Positions 49,490-61,112 are shown, counted from the first letter of the stretch. The stretch: 64,000 nt of DNA from Comamonadaceae bacterium (GCA_027488735.1 JAIYBB010000012.1:186001-250000); one strand, 5' to 3'. Translations and numbers: made by a program. Notes: generated by a model from the letters alone, not told the origin.

Positions 49490-50383
49490 TCAAGCGGTTT
49501 GCTTGGCGGCTGCAACTTGGGCAGCCACCTCAGCGGCAAAGTCATCGACTTTGCGCTCAATGCCCTCGCCCACCACATACATGGTGAATGCTTTGACATT
49601 GGTTTTTGCAGCTTGCAACATTTGCTCAACCGTTTGCTTGTCATTTTTCACGAAAGGCTGGTTGAACAAAGACACCTCTTTGAGATATTTCTGAACGGCA
49701 CCCTCAATCATTTTTGAAGCGATTTCAGCAGGCTTTCCCGACTCAGCAGCCTTTGCTGTGGCCACAGAGCGTTCTCTTTCAATGAGTTCCGTCGGCACAT
49801 CCGCGCTTGTCAAAGACACAGGCTTCATGGCTGCCACATGCATGGCAACGTCGCGAGCAGCAGATTCATCGCCATCAAATTCAACGACAACACCGATGCG
49901 TGTTCCATGCAAGTAAGAGGTGAGCGTAGAACTTCCATCGAAGTAACGGAACCTTCTGAAACTCATGTTTTCACCGATTTTCCCGACCAAGCCCTTGCGG
50001 ACATCTTCCAAGGTGGGTCCAAAGCCATCTTGCGAATAAGAAAGAGCTGATAGCTCCTCAATGCTCGCCGGATGGTGCGAAGCAATCAACTGCGCAGCCG
50101 CAGTTGAAAGCGCGAGGAAACTGTCGTTCTTTGTCACAAAGTCAGTTTCACAATTGACTTCCAACAAGGCGCCACTTTTGCCATTCATGGCGATTGAGAT
50201 CACTCCTTCTGCGGTGACGCGTGAAGAAGCCTTGCTGGCCTTGCTGCCCAATTTGACACGCAGAAGTTCTTCCGCCTTGACCATGTCGCCTTCTGCTTCG
50301 GTCAAAGCTTTTTTGCATTCCATCATGGGCGCATCTGTTTTTGCGCGTAACTCTGCCACCATGCCTGCCGTGATATTTGCCAT
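49490..50383 (-). CDS. tsf: Elongation factor Ts
   Basis: 297 residues from the ATG at [12 protein letters not shown]. Guanine-nucleotide exchange factor for EF-Tu. The N-terminal UBA-like domain ([16 protein letters not shown]) and the core ([12 protein letters not shown]) are clear. It follows rpsB as in most bacteria, with a hairpin in the 89-base gap. Confidence 0.97.
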   Translation of the reverse strand: MANITAGMVAELRAKTDAPMMECKKALTEAEGDMVKAEELLRVKLGSKASKASSRVTAEGVISIAMNGKSGALLEVNCETDFVTKNDSFLALSTAAAQLIASHHPASIEELSALSYSQDGFGPTLEDVRKGLVGKIGENMSFRRFRYFDGSSTLTSYLHGTRIGVVVEFDGDESAARDVAMHVAAMKPVSLTSADVPTELIERERSVATAKAAESGKPAEIASKMIEGAVQKYLKEVSLFNQPFVKNDKQTVEQMLQAAKTNVKAFTMYVVGEGIERKVDDFAAEVAAQVAAAKQTA

Positions 50384-50429
50384 AAATTTTCCTTTAATCT
50401 CTTTAGTTCCAAGTGTTTGGTTAAGTTGC

Positions 50430-50454
50430 AAAAAAGGGGCCATCAAAGCCCCTT
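50430..50454 (-). terminator. Hairpin between rpsB and tsf, probable attenuator
   Basis: On the minus strand AAGGGGC (50448-50454) and GCCCCTT (50434-50440) form a stem with a 7-base loop, followed by a T-run. It begins shortly after the rpsB stop. In E. coli a similar partial terminator between rpsB and tsf lowers tsf expression; the same role here is inference. Confidence 0.75.
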
Positions 50455-50472
50455 TAAGTTAGCTTAGGTTGA

Positions 50473-51225
50473 TTAGGCTTGTTCGTTGGTCTCAACTTCA
50501 ACAAACTCATCTTGACCTTCAGCAACAGCCTTGACAACATCATTCACTGCATTGGCTCGGCCTTCCAAAATTGCATCTGCAATACCTCTTGCGTAAAGAG
50601 TAACGGCCTTGGATGAGTCATCATTGCCAGGAATCACATAATCAATTCCTTCAGGTGAATGGTTTGAATCGACCACGCCAATCAAAGGAATACCCAACTT
50701 TTTCGCTTCAGCGATAGCAATTTTGTGGAAACCGACGTCGATGACAAAAATTGCATCAGGCAACGTCACCATGTCTTGTATACCACCGATGTCTTTTTCC
50801 AATTTTTCGAGTTCGCGCATAAACATCAATTGTTCTTTTTTCGACATGGCATCCAGCCCGATTTCTTGCTGAACTTTCATATCCTTCAAGCGTTTGATGG
50901 ATGTTTTGACAGTTTTAAAGTTGGTCAGCATGCCACCCAACCAGCGCTGATCCACAAAGGGAACACCTGCGCGAGCAGCTTCAGTTGCAATGATTTCTCT
51001 GGCTTGTCGTTTGGTACCCACCATCAAAATGTTGCCGCGGTTGGCAGCCAATTGCTTGGTGAATTTCATTGCCTCTTGAAACATGGGCAATGTTTTCTCA
51101 AGGTTAATGATGTGGATTTTGTTGCGATGTCCAAAAATGAATGGGGACATTTTTGGGTTCCAAAAGCGTGTTTGGTGTCCAAAATGAACACCGGCTTCCA
51201 GCATTTCGCGCATGGTAATAGACAT
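50473..51225 (-). CDS. rpsB: 30S ribosomal protein S2
   Basis: 250 residues from the ATG at [10 protein letters not shown], with GGAGAA upstream. Late-assembling small-subunit protein that anchors S1. The signature [18 protein letters not shown] is present, and the C-terminus is acidic. It is the first gene of the rpsB-tsf unit and divergent from the dadA-like gene. Confidence 0.97.
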   Translation of the reverse strand: MSITMREMLEAGVHFGHQTRFWNPKMSPFIFGHRNKIHIINLEKTLPMFQEAMKFTKQLAANRGNILMVGTKRQAREIIATEAARAGVPFVDQRWLGGMLTNFKTVKTSIKRLKDMKVQQEIGLDAMSKKEQLMFMRELEKLEKDIGGIQDMVTLPDAIFVIDVGFHKIAIAEAKKLGIPLIGVVDSNHSPEGIDYVIPGNDDSSKAVTLYARGIADAILEGRANAVNDVVKAVAEGQDEFVEVETNEQA

Positions 51226-51428
51226 GAATTTCTCCAAAGGTTGTGTCTAAAATCCAGTTCGTGATTGGGTTGACTCAGCTAAACTGACGTCAAAGCAACA
51301 CCTTTTGTGAACTGGTTTGGGATTTACCTTGGGTAGTCATTTCAACAATTCACTGACCCAAAGCCCACTGACTTTAACACAACACCACGCCCACCCCCTC
51401 ACAAATTTGGTTACTTTGGTATGAATAT

Positions 51429-52667
51429 ATGAAAATTGCTGTTATCGGGGCGGGTGTGATTGGCGTCACTACTGCGCTTGAGCTTGCTTCACATGGGCAT
51501 GAGGTGACGGTGTTTGAAAAGGGCTCAGGCATCGCACAACAAGCCAGTTTTGCAACGGCAGGCTTCATCGGGCCCGCCATGATCAACTCTTGGACAGCGC
51601 CTGGTCTGCCATTCAAAACCCTTAGAAAAATGCTCTTCGGCTCAGATACGCTTTCTTTGCATGGCCTATCAAATATGCCCCTGGCTTGGTTTTGGCAATG
51701 GCAACAAGCAAGCAAGCATCCTTTCCACAAATTAAAACTAGAAGCGCTGCAACGGTTAGCTTTCTACAGCCAAGAAGTATTGACCGGCATCACAGAACAA
51801 TATGGTTTTCAATATGAGAGCAGCCAAGGATGCTTATTGATTTGTAGACAAGAAAAAGATCTAAAAAATTACCAACCCCAACTGAACCTGATGTCTGAAA
51901 ACGGGATCAATTTCAAAAAGCTTGATCCTGCTGAAACTCGCAAGCTTGAACCTGCGCTTTCCGAAGAACAGTCTTTCCACAGTGCCATCTTGTTTCCCAA
52001 TGACTCAATTGCCAACTGCAGGCAATTCACATTGCTAGCAAAGCAGCAAGCCCATTTGCTGGGCGCTGATTTCAGAACTTCACAAGAAGTGCTTCCTTTG
52101 CTGCCAGATGCCCCGCTAATCATTCGAACCACATCTGGTACCTCTGAAAAATTCGACCATGTCGTGATTTGTGCGGGCATTTACAGCAAACCATTGGTTA
52201 AAAATTTAGGTATACATATTCCCTCCTTAGCCGTACACGGCTATACCCTCAGTTCATCTGTCAGGCAGTTGATTGACGCACCTGTTTTGGGTGTGATGGA
52301 TGCCAAGCAACATATCTCCATTGCCCGCACCGGACAACGCATCAGGGTTAGTGGCATTGCTGAAATTGGACGAAATAAAAAACCACCCGAACAATGCGTT
52401 GCACTGCTTTATAAGGTGCTGAATGACTGGTTTCCGGGTGCAGCCAAAACCCATGAAGCTGTTCAGGTGTGGCGAGGCACACGCGACGTACTGACAGATG
52501 GCGTGCCTATATTGGGACACTCAGGCGTCAAAGGTGTTTGGTTAAATACTGGCCATGGGAACCACGGTTGGGCAAACAGCTGCGGCAGTGCCAGGGCCAT
52601 TGCCGACATGGTGTCAGGCAGAGGTTGTGAAGTCGACCTCAAAGGCCTTGGTATCGAACGCTTCTAG
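51429..52667 (+). CDS. dadA: FAD-dependent D-amino-acid dehydrogenase (DadA-like)
   Basis: 412 residues. DAO-family flavoprotein that oxidises D-amino acids to keto acids and ammonia, usually passing electrons to the respiratory chain. The Rossmann motif GAGVIG is at 7-12, E30 (VTVFEKG) binds the ribose, and the late flavin motif is [13 protein letters not shown]-terminal GxxP-like block ([10 protein letters not shown]) fits DadA. The start has no clear ribosome site. It is convergent with the SDR gene, sharing a CTAG at their stops. Related glycine/sarcosine oxidases cannot be excluded. Confidence 0.82.
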   Translation: MKIAVIGAGVIGVTTALELASHGHEVTVFEKGSGIAQQASFATAGFIGPAMINSWTAPGLPFKTLRKMLFGSDTLSLHGLSNMPLAWFWQWQQASKHPFHKLKLEALQRLAFYSQEVLTGITEQYGFQYESSQGCLLICRQEKDLKNYQPQLNLMSENGINFKKLDPAETRKLEPALSEEQSFHSAILFPNDSIANCRQFTLLAKQQAHLLGADFRTSQEVLPLLPDAPLIIRTTSGTSEKFDHVVICAGIYSKPLVKNLGIHIPSLAVHGYTLSSSVRQLIDAPVLGVMDAKQHISIARTGQRIRVSGIAEIGRNKKPPEQCVALLYKVLNDWFPGAAKTHEAVQVWRGTRDVLTDGVPILGHSGVKGVWLNTGHGNHGWANSCGSARAIADMVSGRGCEVDLKGLGIERF

Positions 52668-53416
52668 CCGCGACCAACAAAAGGCATATTAGTAGCCATC
52701 ACTGTATGAAACAGCACATTGGCTGACAAAGGCAGCTCAGCCATATAAAGAACAGAAGTACCTACGTGAGCAACATCCATCAAGGGTTCTGGCTTAACCT
52801 CGCCATTGGCCTGTGGAACACCTTTTGCCATCACAGCCGCCATTTCAGTTTCTGCATTACCGATATCAATTTGTCCAACTGCAATATGAAACTTCCTACC
52901 ATCTAAAGCAGCAGCTTTGGTAAGCCCAGTCACTGCATGTTTTGTAGAAGTGTAAGCAATCGAATTGGGGCGTGGTGCTGTCGCCGAAATTGAACCATTG
53001 TTGATGATGCGACCACCCATGGGGGTTTGGGATTTCATGGCCTTAAAGGCTTGACGCAAACAATAAAACATACCGTTCAAATTGATGTCCACCACATTTT
53101 TCCATTGTTCAATACTTAATTCGTCAAGAGGAACGGCAGGGGCGCTGACACCGGCGTTATTGAAGAGCAAGTCAACTCGCCCGTATTGCTTTACTACGGC
53201 ATCAAACAATTTTGCAACTGAAACAGGGTCTGCCACATCCGTTGTTATCACTAAACAATTGGTTGGGTGTGATGAAGCATTTTGAACATCCTTCAAGGGT
53301 TGCTCTCTGCGCCCGGCCAAAACAACATTCCACCCGGCTTGATTCAAAGCCAACGCAGCTGATTTACCAATACCGGTTCCAGCTCCTGTGACGATGGCAA
53401 TTTTTCCTTTGGTCAT
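52664..53416 (-). CDS. Short-chain dehydrogenase/reductase
   Basis: 250 residues from the ATG at [11 protein letters not shown]. Classical SDR with NAD(P) motif [12 protein letters not shown] (in [10 protein letters not shown]), catalytic Ser/Tyr/Lys in NGSISAT and AYTSTKHA. Substrate unknown; a 3-ketoacyl reductase or sugar/alcohol dehydrogenase role is possible. It starts 19 bases after rnr on the same strand. Confidence 0.85.
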   Translation of the reverse strand: MTKGKIAIVTGAGTGIGKSAALALNQAGWNVVLAGRREQPLKDVQNASSHPTNCLVITTDVADPVSVAKLFDAVVKQYGRVDLLFNNAGVSAPAVPLDELSIEQWKNVVDINLNGMFYCLRQAFKAMKSQTPMGGRIINNGSISATAPRPNSIAYTSTKHAVTGLTKAAALDGRKFHIAVGQIDIGNAETEMAAVMAKGVPQANGEVKPEPLMDVAHVGTSVLYMAELPLSANVLFHTVMATNMPFVGRG

Positions 53417-53435
53417 GCAATTTCTCCCGAATGAT

Positions 53436-55667
53436 TTATCTCTTGCGGGCCTTGGCAGTAGGCGCACTTTTCTTCATTGCTTTAGCCGGCGTTGCAAAAG
53501 CCACTTTAGCATTGCGTGGCTTTTTAGAAGCTTTGTGACGAGGCAATGCGGTTTGGCCCTTCAAGGGAACCAATTTTTCTTCTGTCACTTTTCCTTTGAC
53601 TTTTCGTGCGCCTAAAGATTGCAACTCTGTCACATCATCCTGCACCCAACGAAAGTCAATTTTTCGACCATCTAAATCTACCCTGCTGACTTGTACGCGC
53701 ACTCGAGCACCAATGGCATAGCGAATTCCAGTTCGCTCACCCCGCAACTCTTGACGGGCTTCATCAAAGCGGAAATAGTCCCCGCCGAGTTCGGTGATGT
53801 GAACCAAGCCCTCCACGTACATGGCATCCAAGGTCACAAACACACCAAATCCGGTGACGGCTGACACTGTTCCACTGAAATCCTCGCCCAAGTGCTCGCG
53901 CATGTACTGACACTTCAACCAAGCCTCCACATCCCGGCTGGCTTCATCGGCACGACGTTCATTTGCGCTGCAATGCAAACCTGCAGCCTGCCATGATTGA
54001 ATTTCTGGTGATAAATGGATGTTTTTGCCAGTTGCAGGCTGCGAAGATTTGGCCGCATTAGAGGCCAAGCGTCTTGACAATTTTGCATGGGCCTCGCCAG
54101 GCACGGGCAAAGCTGGCAATTTATATCGATCGCCTCGCAAAATGGACTTGATGACGCGGTGAACCAATAAATCTGGATATCTGCGAATAGGGCTTGTGAA
54201 ATGCGTGTATGCGTCATAAGCCAAACCGAAATGGCCACTGTTGACGGGCGTATAGATGGCTTGTTGCATTGAACGAAGCAACATACTGTGAATCTGCTGT
54301 GCGTCCAAACGCTCTTTGGTAGCTAATGCAATGGCTTGAAACTGACTGGTTGATGGTTCTTCAGTGATTTGTAAACCGATGCCTAACGACTTTAAATAGC
54401 TACGCAAAATTTCTAATTTTTCAGGGGTTGGCCCTTCATGGACACGAAACAACGCAGCATGCTTTTTTTGCTGAATAAAGTCTGCACTGCAGACGTTGGC
54501 AGCAAGCATGGTTTCTTCAATCAGACGATGTGCCTCGGTTCTTGTACGCGGAACAATTTTTTCAATCCGACCATTTTCATCACAAATGATTTGGGTCTCA
54601 GTGGTATCAAAATCAACCGCCCCTCTTTTTTGACGAGCTTTTAACAACGCGCGATAAACGTCGTGTAAGTGAATCAAGTCGTTAACAATGGCTTTGTATT
54701 TCTGAGCTTGTGGTCCGCGCGTATTCGACAAAATAGCGGCGGCATCTGTATAGGTCAGTCGGGCATGGCTATGCATTACTGCTTCATAAAACTGATAGGC
54801 AAAGACCTCGCCGTCTGCATTGACCATCATGTCACAGACCATGCACAAACGATCAACATCGGGTTTGAGAGAGCAAAGCCCATTGGATAGTTTTTCAGGC
54901 AGCATAGGTATCACCCGTCTGGGGAAATACACACTGGTTGCCCGCTCGTAAGCATCGATGTCTATCGGGCTTTCGGTATCCACATAATGACTGACATCGG
55001 CGATTGCCACCAATAATCGCCAGCCATCTTCTCCACCAATTTTGAGTGGTTCACAGTAAACAGCATCATCAAAATCTTTGGCGTCTTCGCCATCAATGGT
55101 GACCAGCGCTATATCCGTCAAATCCACCCTGCCTGGAAAATCGTTGCCATTGACATGATCGGGCAGCGATTCAGCTTGCTTCAAACACGCTTGAGAAAAA
55201 ACATGCGCAACGCTGTACTTACGAACAGCAATTTCAATCTCCATGCCTGGATCGTCCATCTCACCAAGCACTTCTTGAACTCTGCCAACCGGCTGTCCAT
55301 AAAGGCTTGGAGGTTCTGTCAACTCAACCACAACCACTTGCCCTGGCAACGCTTTTCCAGTTGCGGTTTTGGGAATCAGAATATCTTGCCCATAGCGGCG
55401 GTCTTCGGGTGCAACTAACCAAACACCACTTTCATTCAACAAACGTCCGATGATCGGGTGAGCCGGACGTTGCGAAATTTCTAAAATTCGACCTTCAGGT
55501 CGACCCTTTTTGTCCAGCCGTGTGACCCGCGCAATGACAATGTCTTTGTGCAAAACAGCACGCATTTCATTGGGCGGAAGATAAACATTGACTTGTCCGT
55601 CGTCACGCATAACAAAGCCATGTCCATCGCGATGGCCTTCGACAACGCCCTTGAATTCTTCAAGCAA
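53436..55667 (-). CDS. rnr: Ribonuclease R
   Basis: 743 residues if the TTG at [11 protein letters not shown] is used. Processive 3'-5' exoribonuclease that degrades structured RNA. It has a cold-shock domain from residue 6 ([13 protein letters not shown]), a second CSD, the RNB domain with acidic residues D192-D201 ([11 protein letters not shown]), an S1 domain ([14 protein letters not shown]) and a Lys-rich tail. The N-terminal HTH domain of the E. coli enzyme has no room. The start is uncertain: no ATG or GTG lies between the tRNA-Leu gene and the CSD, and an ATC (55695-55697) with AGAGGA upstream would give IKKNNSTQTG. Confidence 0.9.
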   Translation of the reverse strand: MLEEFKGVVEGHRDGHGFVMRDDGQVNVYLPPNEMRAVLHKDIVIARVTRLDKKGRPEGRILEISQRPAHPIIGRLLNESGVWLVAPEDRRYGQDILIPKTATGKALPGQVVVVELTEPPSLYGQPVGRVQEVLGEMDDPGMEIEIAVRKYSVAHVFSQACLKQAESLPDHVNGNDFPGRVDLTDIALVTIDGEDAKDFDDAVYCEPLKIGGEDGWRLLVAIADVSHYVDTESPIDIDAYERATSVYFPRRVIPMLPEKLSNGLCSLKPDVDRLCMVCDMMVNADGEVFAYQFYEAVMHSHARLTYTDAAAILSNTRGPQAQKYKAIVNDLIHLHDVYRALLKARQKRGAVDFDTTETQIICDENGRIEKIVPRTRTEAHRLIEETMLAANVCSADFIQQKKHAALFRVHEGPTPEKLEILRSYLKSLGIGLQITEEPSTSQFQAIALATKERLDAQQIHSMLLRSMQQAIYTPVNSGHFGLAYDAYTHFTSPIRRYPDLLVHRVIKSILRGDRYKLPALPVPGEAHAKLSRRLASNAAKSSQPATGKNIHLSPEIQSWQAAGLHCSANERRADEASRDVEAWLKCQYMREHLGEDFSGTVSAVTGFGVFVTLDAMYVEGLVHITELGGDYFRFDEARQELRGERTGIRYAIGARVRVQVSRVDLDGRKIDFRWVQDDVTELQSLGARKVKGKVTEEKLVPLKGQTALPRHKASKKPRNAKVAFATPAKAMKKSAPTAKARKR

Positions 55668-55719
55668 GCCTGTCTGAGTGCTGTTGTTTTTTTTGATATG
55701 ATCCTCTGCTTTCCTGAAT

Positions 55720-55804
<85 letters not shown>

Positions 55805-55843
55805 ATCTTACATACCCCATCAACCCCCAACAGGTTTATTTAG

Positions 55844-57205
55844 TCAGATTGGCACTCCAATCAAATCCAATCCTTGTGAATCCAATATTTTTACTTTGAT
55901 AAATTCACCCGTTAGATAGGTTTTGCTCACTCTTTCAGGTGGTAACAAATGAACAACGCCATCAATCTCTGGGGCATCGCGGTAACTGCGTCCCACACCA
56001 CCTGCTCGACCCAGAGATTTTGATTTATCGACCAACACTTGCATGGTCGAACCAATCAGGTTTGTGATTTTTTTTGCAGAAATATTCTGTGCCACTGCCA
56101 TGAATTCGGCCTGACGCTCTTGCCTGAGTTCCAAAGCCAGCATGCCAGGCAAGTCATTAGCGGTTGCCCCATCAACAGCACTGTAGGCAAAGCATCCTGC
56201 GTGGTCAATCTGTGCTTCTTGCAGAAAATCCAGCAAGTGCTGGAATTCACCTTGCGTTTCACCGGGAAAGCCTGCAATGAAAGTGCTACGCACCACCAAT
56301 TGCGGACAAACTTTACGCCATGCGTGTATGCGCTCGATATTTTTTTCACCGCTTGCGGGACGCTTCATACGCTTCAATACATCGGGGTGACTGTGCTGAA
56401 AAGGGACGTCCAAATAAGGCAGCACACGACCTGTGGCCATCATGGGAATGATTTCATCTACAGCTGGATAAGGATATACGTAATGCAGCCTGATCCATGC
56501 CCCAAATGGTTCGGCCAATTCAGCCAAGGCCTCTACCAGCTCATACACCCGAGACTTGATAGGACGACCTTGAAAAAAACCTGTTTGATAGCGAATATCG
56601 ACGCCATATGCAGAGGTGTCTTGAGAAATGATCAGTAACTCCTTGACGCCTGATTCCAATAGTGCCAAGGCCTCATTCAACACATCTCCTATGGGACGTG
56701 ATTTAAGGTCTCCGCGCATAGAGGGAATAATGCAAAAAGAGCACCGGTGATTGCAACCTTCACTGATTTTCAGATAGGCAAAATGCTTAGGCGTCAGCTT
56801 GATGCCAGCGGCAGGCACCAAATCAAGAAATGGATCATGCGGCTTGGGCAAGTGCCGGTGAACCGCATCCATGACCTCTTGCGTAGCATGAGGCCCAGTG
56901 ACCGCCAAGACGCTTGGATGAAGTCCTTTGACCAGATTCTGTCCATCATCACCAGACTTGGCCCCAAGACAGCCCGTGACAATCACTTTGCCATTGGCCG
57001 CCAACGCCTCACTGATGGTGTCCAAACTTTCTTTGACTGCCTCGTCAATGAAACCACACGTGTTGACAATGACCAAATCGGCACCGTCAAATGTTTTTGA
57101 AGTCACATAACCCTCAGCACTCAATTGCGTGAGTATCAATTCAGAATCAGTCAGCGCTTTGGGGCAGCCCAAACTGACAAAACCGACCTTAGGCGTGAAG
57201 CTCAT
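55844..57205 (-). CDS. rimO: Ribosomal protein S12 methylthiotransferase RimO
   Basis: 453 residues. Radical-SAM enzyme that methylthiolates Asp88/89 of ribosomal protein S12. The N-terminal UPF0004 domain holds cluster cysteines C14, C50 and C79; the radical-SAM motif is C151-x3-C155-x2-C158 ([10 protein letters not shown]); a C-terminal TRAM domain follows. The ATG overlaps the phaR stop (ATGA), so the two are translationally linked. It is convergent with tRNA-Leu. Confidence 0.95.
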   Translation of the reverse strand: MSFTPKVGFVSLGCPKALTDSELILTQLSAEGYVTSKTFDGADLVIVNTCGFIDEAVKESLDTISEALAANGKVIVTGCLGAKSGDDGQNLVKGLHPSVLAVTGPHATQEVMDAVHRHLPKPHDPFLDLVPAAGIKLTPKHFAYLKISEGCNHRCSFCIIPSMRGDLKSRPIGDVLNEALALLESGVKELLIISQDTSAYGVDIRYQTGFFQGRPIKSRVYELVEALAELAEPFGAWIRLHYVYPYPAVDEIIPMMATGRVLPYLDVPFQHSHPDVLKRMKRPASGEKNIERIHAWRKVCPQLVVRSTFIAGFPGETQGEFQHLLDFLQEAQIDHAGCFAYSAVDGATANDLPGMLALELRQERQAEFMAVAQNISAKKITNLIGSTMQVLVDKSKSLGRAGGVGRSYRDAPEIDGVVHLLPPERVSKTYLTGEFIKVKILDSQGLDLIGVPI

Positions 57206-57741
57206 TTTTTCAAGCCCATAACTTTGGCCATTTGCTCTTGCATCTGGGACAAAATTTGGCCTGATTGCTGGGCGTAATTACCCACAAAATTTTGTACCGC
57301 TTGGCTCGGGTTGGTCATCATCTGCGTCCATGTATCTGGAGAAATGGGTTGAACTTGCTCGGACATATGCTTTTGAAAATTGCAAAAATTTTGGATATTA
57401 TTTTCAAGGTAGTTTCCCATCATTGATTGCATGGAGTGTCCGTAAAAGCGGATCATATTGGCCAATGCAATTTCAGAAAATAATGGCACTCCCCCAGCTT
57501 CTTCTTCCAAAATAATTTGCAAATAAATGCTTCGGGTTAAGTCCTCATCAGTTTTTGCATCAATCACTTTGAGAAGCTCAGCTTGAACCACCATGTCTTT
57601 GACTTCCTGCAGAGTGATGTAGCTGGAAGTTTTTGTATCGTAAAGTCTTCGATTTGGGTATTTTTTAATAAGTCTTACCGTCTCTACTGAATCTCTGGTT
57701 TCAGTAGTTGGCTGTTTATTTGCATCTTTGATACGAGGCAA
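57202..57741 (-). CDS. phaR: Polyhydroxyalkanoate synthesis regulator PhaR
   Basis: 179 residues. PhaR binds PHB granules and the promoters of phasin and PHB genes, repressing them until polymer titrates it away. The N-terminal DNA-binding domain is [20 protein letters not shown] (about 22-41) plus LQEVKDMV. The middle is the PHB-accumulation region, and the C-terminus is Gln/Met-rich ([14 protein letters not shown]). It is upstream of and overlaps rimO. tRNA-Val(GAC) lies just upstream. Confidence 0.92.
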   Translation of the reverse strand: MPRIKDANKQPTTETRDSVETVRLIKKYPNRRLYDTKTSSYITLQEVKDMVVQAELLKVIDAKTDEDLTRSIYLQIILEEEAGGVPLFSEIALANMIRFYGHSMQSMMGNYLENNIQNFCNFQKHMSEQVQPISPDTWTQMMTNPSQAVQNFVGNYAQQSGQILSQMQEQMAKVMGLKK

Positions 57742-57798
57742 GAATCATCCTGAAAAATAAAAGAGGGGGTATTCAGGCAGAAAACATAACCAAGAAGA

Positions 57799-57875
57799 TG
57801 GTAGGCGCGATTGGACTCGAACCAACGACCCCCACCATGTCAAGGTGGTGCTCTAACCAGCTGAGCTACGCGCCT
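57799..57875 (-). tRNA. tRNA-Val, anticodon GAC
   Basis: Minus-strand cloverleaf with acceptor AGGCGCG/CGCGCCT, discriminator A, encoded CCA, anticodon stem CCACC/GGTGG around TTGACAT (anticodon GAC, codons GUC/GUU) and T-loop TTCGAGT. Confidence 0.95.
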
Positions 57876-57963
57876 TCGTTGCCGAAGTAAACATTCTAGC
57901 AGGAACTGAAACCGAAAAACCACATCAACACTTGGTCAAAAGGCTTGGGGCCATAAGCGTGGG

Positions 57964-60102
57964 TTATTGCCGATGCGCATGTTTGACGCCAGCAACCGCA
58001 CTGACGATGGTGAGCACTTTCCCCAAGCGAAGCGTATCGAGAATTTCCACCGTGAAAATCATTCGTGCCTGGTCATGGACAGACTGCGTCTTGACCCCAA
58101 TGACGTTAATTTTTTCTTTGGCAAAGACCTCAGAAATATCGCGTAGTAAACCTTGACGATCATCCGCCAAAATTTGAATGTCTACGGGATATTTCGCCTC
58201 GAATATCTTGGCACTTGATGGGTTCCAAGCAACCTCGATGACTCGGCCTGGATCCTTGGTTTGCAGTTGTAAAAAGTTGGTGCAAGTCGAGCGATGAACG
58301 CTAACCCCTCGTCCTTTAGTGACAAAGCCCTTGACAAGGTCTGGCGGAGCGGGTCGGCAGCATTTTGACAGTTGCGTCAGCAATGAATCAACTCCCACCA
58401 CCAACACATTGCCTTGGGAGGAATCAATTTTCGTTGACTGAAATTTTCTTAATAATTTAACGTCTGCCGCCTCTTTCTCCACCGCAGGCCGCAGAGAAAT
58501 TTCAATTTGACGCAATGAGAACTCGTCTTTGCCTACGACCTCAAAAAGTTGTTCGGCTGAATCGAACCCCAACTGCCTAGCCAAGTCCTCAAATTTCAGA
58601 GAAGTTTTTCCTTCTCGCTGAAGGATTTTTTCTACCAACTCCCTGCCGCGTGAAATAGTTTCTTGGGTTTTTTGGAAATTGAACCATGCTCGGATTTTGG
58701 ACTTTGATCGCTGACTGCCGATAAACTTTAAATCTGGATTGAGCCAATCACGCGAAGGACCACCCTCTTTTACTGTAGTAATTTCAACCGTTTGACCATT
58801 TAACAATTGAGTGGATAGGGGAACCAATGCGCCATCAACTTTTGCACCCCTGCATCGATGGCCAAGCTCAGTATGGACCGCGTAAGCAAAATCAATAGGA
58901 GTGGCGCCTTGTGAAAGCTCGATGATGGACGCCTCTGGCGTCAATGCATATATTCGATCACCCATGCTTCTTTCAGCCACATTTCTGTTTGAATCGCCTT
59001 CCAAACTCATATCACGTTCCCAAGCCAGCAACTGCCGTAAAACAGCCATGCGTTGCGTTTGGTCTGACGATGCGGAGATACCGCTGTAACCTTTGATGCC
59101 TGCTTCTTTATAAACCCAATGAGCAGCCACACCGAACTCAGCATGCTCATGCATAGCACTGGTTCTTATCTGAATCTCGACAGCATGGCCAAAGCGATTT
59201 CTGACGACGGTGTGAAGCGATTGATAACCGTTAGCTTTAGGTTTGGAGATGTAGTCGTCAAATTGATCATCTACAGGTTTGTAATGTTGATGAACAATTG
59301 ACAAGCACCGGTAGCAATCAGGCAATTTATCGACAATGATTCGAATGGCTCGCAGATCAAACACCTGATCAAACCCCAAAGATTTACCACGCATTTTTTT
59401 GACAATGCTGTATATATTTTTGGGCCTGCCTTGAATTTCGGAAACAATTGACTCCGCAGATAGCAATAGATGCAATTCACTTTTCAGACGCTCAATTTCC
59501 AATTCACGCTCATTGCGCTTTGACTCTAAGTTCAATGCAATTTGTTTGTAGGTTTGCGGCTCAAGCATCCGAAAAGACAAATCTTCCATTTCCCACTTGA
59601 TCTGCCAAATTCCCAGTCGATTTGCCAGTGGTGAAAAAATAGTCAAGACGCTTCTTGCAAATTGATCGTGTCCTGTTGCCTTGTGGGATGTGATGAATTT
59701 CAAATGCTGTAACTGCGAAGCCAATAACAACATGATCACTCGCAAGTCTTTAGAAAAAGCAAGCAGCATCCTGCGAACATGCTCAATTTGCAATGCTGAC
59801 GACACTGGCTTGAGCGATGACTCACCTGCCATTTTTTGCAATTGAAAAATCTTTTGCGTTGAGACTGAAAGATCAGTGAGTTCTGCACCGAAAACTGGTG
59901 CCAAAGTTTCTTTGGGTTTGCTCAACACATCACACACATGGGCCAAATAAATAGCCGCTTGCATGTGCTGCGTAGCACCAATACCTACAAGAATGCGACA
60001 AACACCATCGCAATGGCTGAGCACCTCTTCTGCTGTGAATTCCTTTTTTTCGGCCAGCAAGACCTTTGAGAATTCGATCGCTTTCGACAAAATATCTGAC
60101 AT
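57964..60102 (-). CDS. relA: (p)ppGpp synthetase RelA
   Basis: 712 residues. Ribosome-associated alarmone synthetase of the stringent response. The N-terminal HD domain is degenerate: no HD-x-x-x-ED pair (region 46-135 reads QHMQAAIYLAH and LLASQLQHL), so hydrolase activity is not expected and a separate SpoT should exist. Synthetase motifs are GRPKNIYSIVKKM (225-237), VFDLRAIRII, YISKPKANGYQSLHT (284-298) and EIQIRT-HEHAEFGVAAHW. TGS, zinc-finger-like (CCRPAPPDLVKGF) and C-terminal ACT domains follow. Confidence 0.93.
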   Translation of the reverse strand: MSDILSKAIEFSKVLLAEKKEFTAEEVLSHCDGVCRILVGIGATQHMQAAIYLAHVCDVLSKPKETLAPVFGAELTDLSVSTQKIFQLQKMAGESSLKPVSSALQIEHVRRMLLAFSKDLRVIMLLLASQLQHLKFITSHKATGHDQFARSVLTIFSPLANRLGIWQIKWEMEDLSFRMLEPQTYKQIALNLESKRNERELEIERLKSELHLLLSAESIVSEIQGRPKNIYSIVKKMRGKSLGFDQVFDLRAIRIIVDKLPDCYRCLSIVHQHYKPVDDQFDDYISKPKANGYQSLHTVVRNRFGHAVEIQIRTSAMHEHAEFGVAAHWVYKEAGIKGYSGISASSDQTQRMAVLRQLLAWERDMSLEGDSNRNVAERSMGDRIYALTPEASIIELSQGATPIDFAYAVHTELGHRCRGAKVDGALVPLSTQLLNGQTVEITTVKEGGPSRDWLNPDLKFIGSQRSKSKIRAWFNFQKTQETISRGRELVEKILQREGKTSLKFEDLARQLGFDSAEQLFEVVGKDEFSLRQIEISLRPAVEKEAADVKLLRKFQSTKIDSSQGNVLVVGVDSLLTQLSKCCRPAPPDLVKGFVTKGRGVSVHRSTCTNFLQLQTKDPGRVIEVAWNPSSAKIFEAKYPVDIQILADDRQGLLRDISEVFAKEKINVIGVKTQSVHDQARMIFTVEILDTLRLGKVLTIVSAVAGVKHAHRQ

Positions 60103-60237
60103 GCTCGTTTCAAACCATTTTCCAACTGTGTTTTTGCTGATTATTTACTCAGAGCATCGCTGAACACTCGTGCAAACAGTGTGGCTAACTGAATATAGGA
60201 AAATCACTTCACAACATCGTAATAGATCGGACGGACC

Positions 60238-61020
60238 ATGTCAGAAAAATTTTTATCAGGGAAAATTACTTTAGTAACCGGCTCCACCAGTGGCATAGGT
60301 CTTGGGATTGCCAAATGCCTGGCGCAAGCGGGCGCTGATATTGTGCTCAATGGTTTTGGTGAACACAGCCAAGCTGAGCAAGATATTCAATCGCTGGGCG
60401 TGAAAACATTGTTCCATGGTGCTGACATGCGAAAGCCTTTGGAGATCCAAGACTTGGTTGAAACCATAGAAAAATCTTGGGGCCAAGTCGACGTTTTGGT
60501 GAACAACGCCGGCATTCAACATGTGAGTTCTATTGAAGATTTTCCTACTGATAAATGGGACGATGTGCTCGCCATCAACCTCACAAGCTCATTTCACACC
60601 ACCCGCTTGGTGCTTCCCGGCATGCGTTTTAAAAACTGGGGTCGGATTCTAAATATCGCTTCAGTACATGGCCTGGTAGCGTCGGTCAATAAATCTGCGT
60701 ATGTGGCGGCCAAACATGGATTGGTAGGTTTGACCAAAGTAACCGCCTTAGAAACGGCTACCACCGGGATCACTTGTAACGCAATATGTCCCGGCTGGGT
60801 GCTGACGCCCTTGGTGCAGCATCAGGTAGACACCAGAGCAAAAGCGATGAATATTTCCATTGCGCAGGCCACCAAACAATTGCTGAGTGAAAAAGAGCCT
60901 TCGATGCAATTCACCACTCCAGAAGAGCTCGGGGCACTGGCACTTTTCTTGTGCTCGGTAGCTGGCAATAACGTGCGGGGTGTGGCTTGGAACATGGATG
61001 GTGGATGGGCTGCTCAGTAA
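60238..61020 (+). CDS. bdhA: 3-hydroxybutyrate dehydrogenase
   Basis: 260 residues, classical SDR. It oxidises (R)-3-hydroxybutyrate, the product of PHB depolymerisation, to acetoacetate with NAD. GSTSGIG is at 15-21, NNAGIQH at 89-95; S142, Y155 and K159 (SAYVAAKHG) are catalytic. The segment ITCNAICPGWVLTPLV is typical of the BdhA subfamily. It is divergent from relA. It complements phaZ and phaR in this window. Confidence 0.9.
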   Translation: MSEKFLSGKITLVTGSTSGIGLGIAKCLAQAGADIVLNGFGEHSQAEQDIQSLGVKTLFHGADMRKPLEIQDLVETIEKSWGQVDVLVNNAGIQHVSSIEDFPTDKWDDVLAINLTSSFHTTRLVLPGMRFKNWGRILNIASVHGLVASVNKSAYVAAKHGLVGLTKVTALETATTGITCNAICPGWVLTPLVQHQVDTRAKAMNISIAQATKQLLSEKEPSMQFTTPEELGALALFLCSVAGNNVRGVAWNMDGGWAAQ

Positions 61021-61112
61021 TCATTACACGTTGGCCTCCATCAAACAGTGGATACCCTTTCGGCTGATATTCAGTTCATGAAAAAGTAAGCGGAAATATC
61101 TTGAGAATTTGA

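Noticed and set aside
51421..51432. Three-codon mini-ORF overlapping the dadA start (ATGAATATATGA)
   Set aside because: Too short to judge and without a ribosome site; probably chance in AT-rich DNA.
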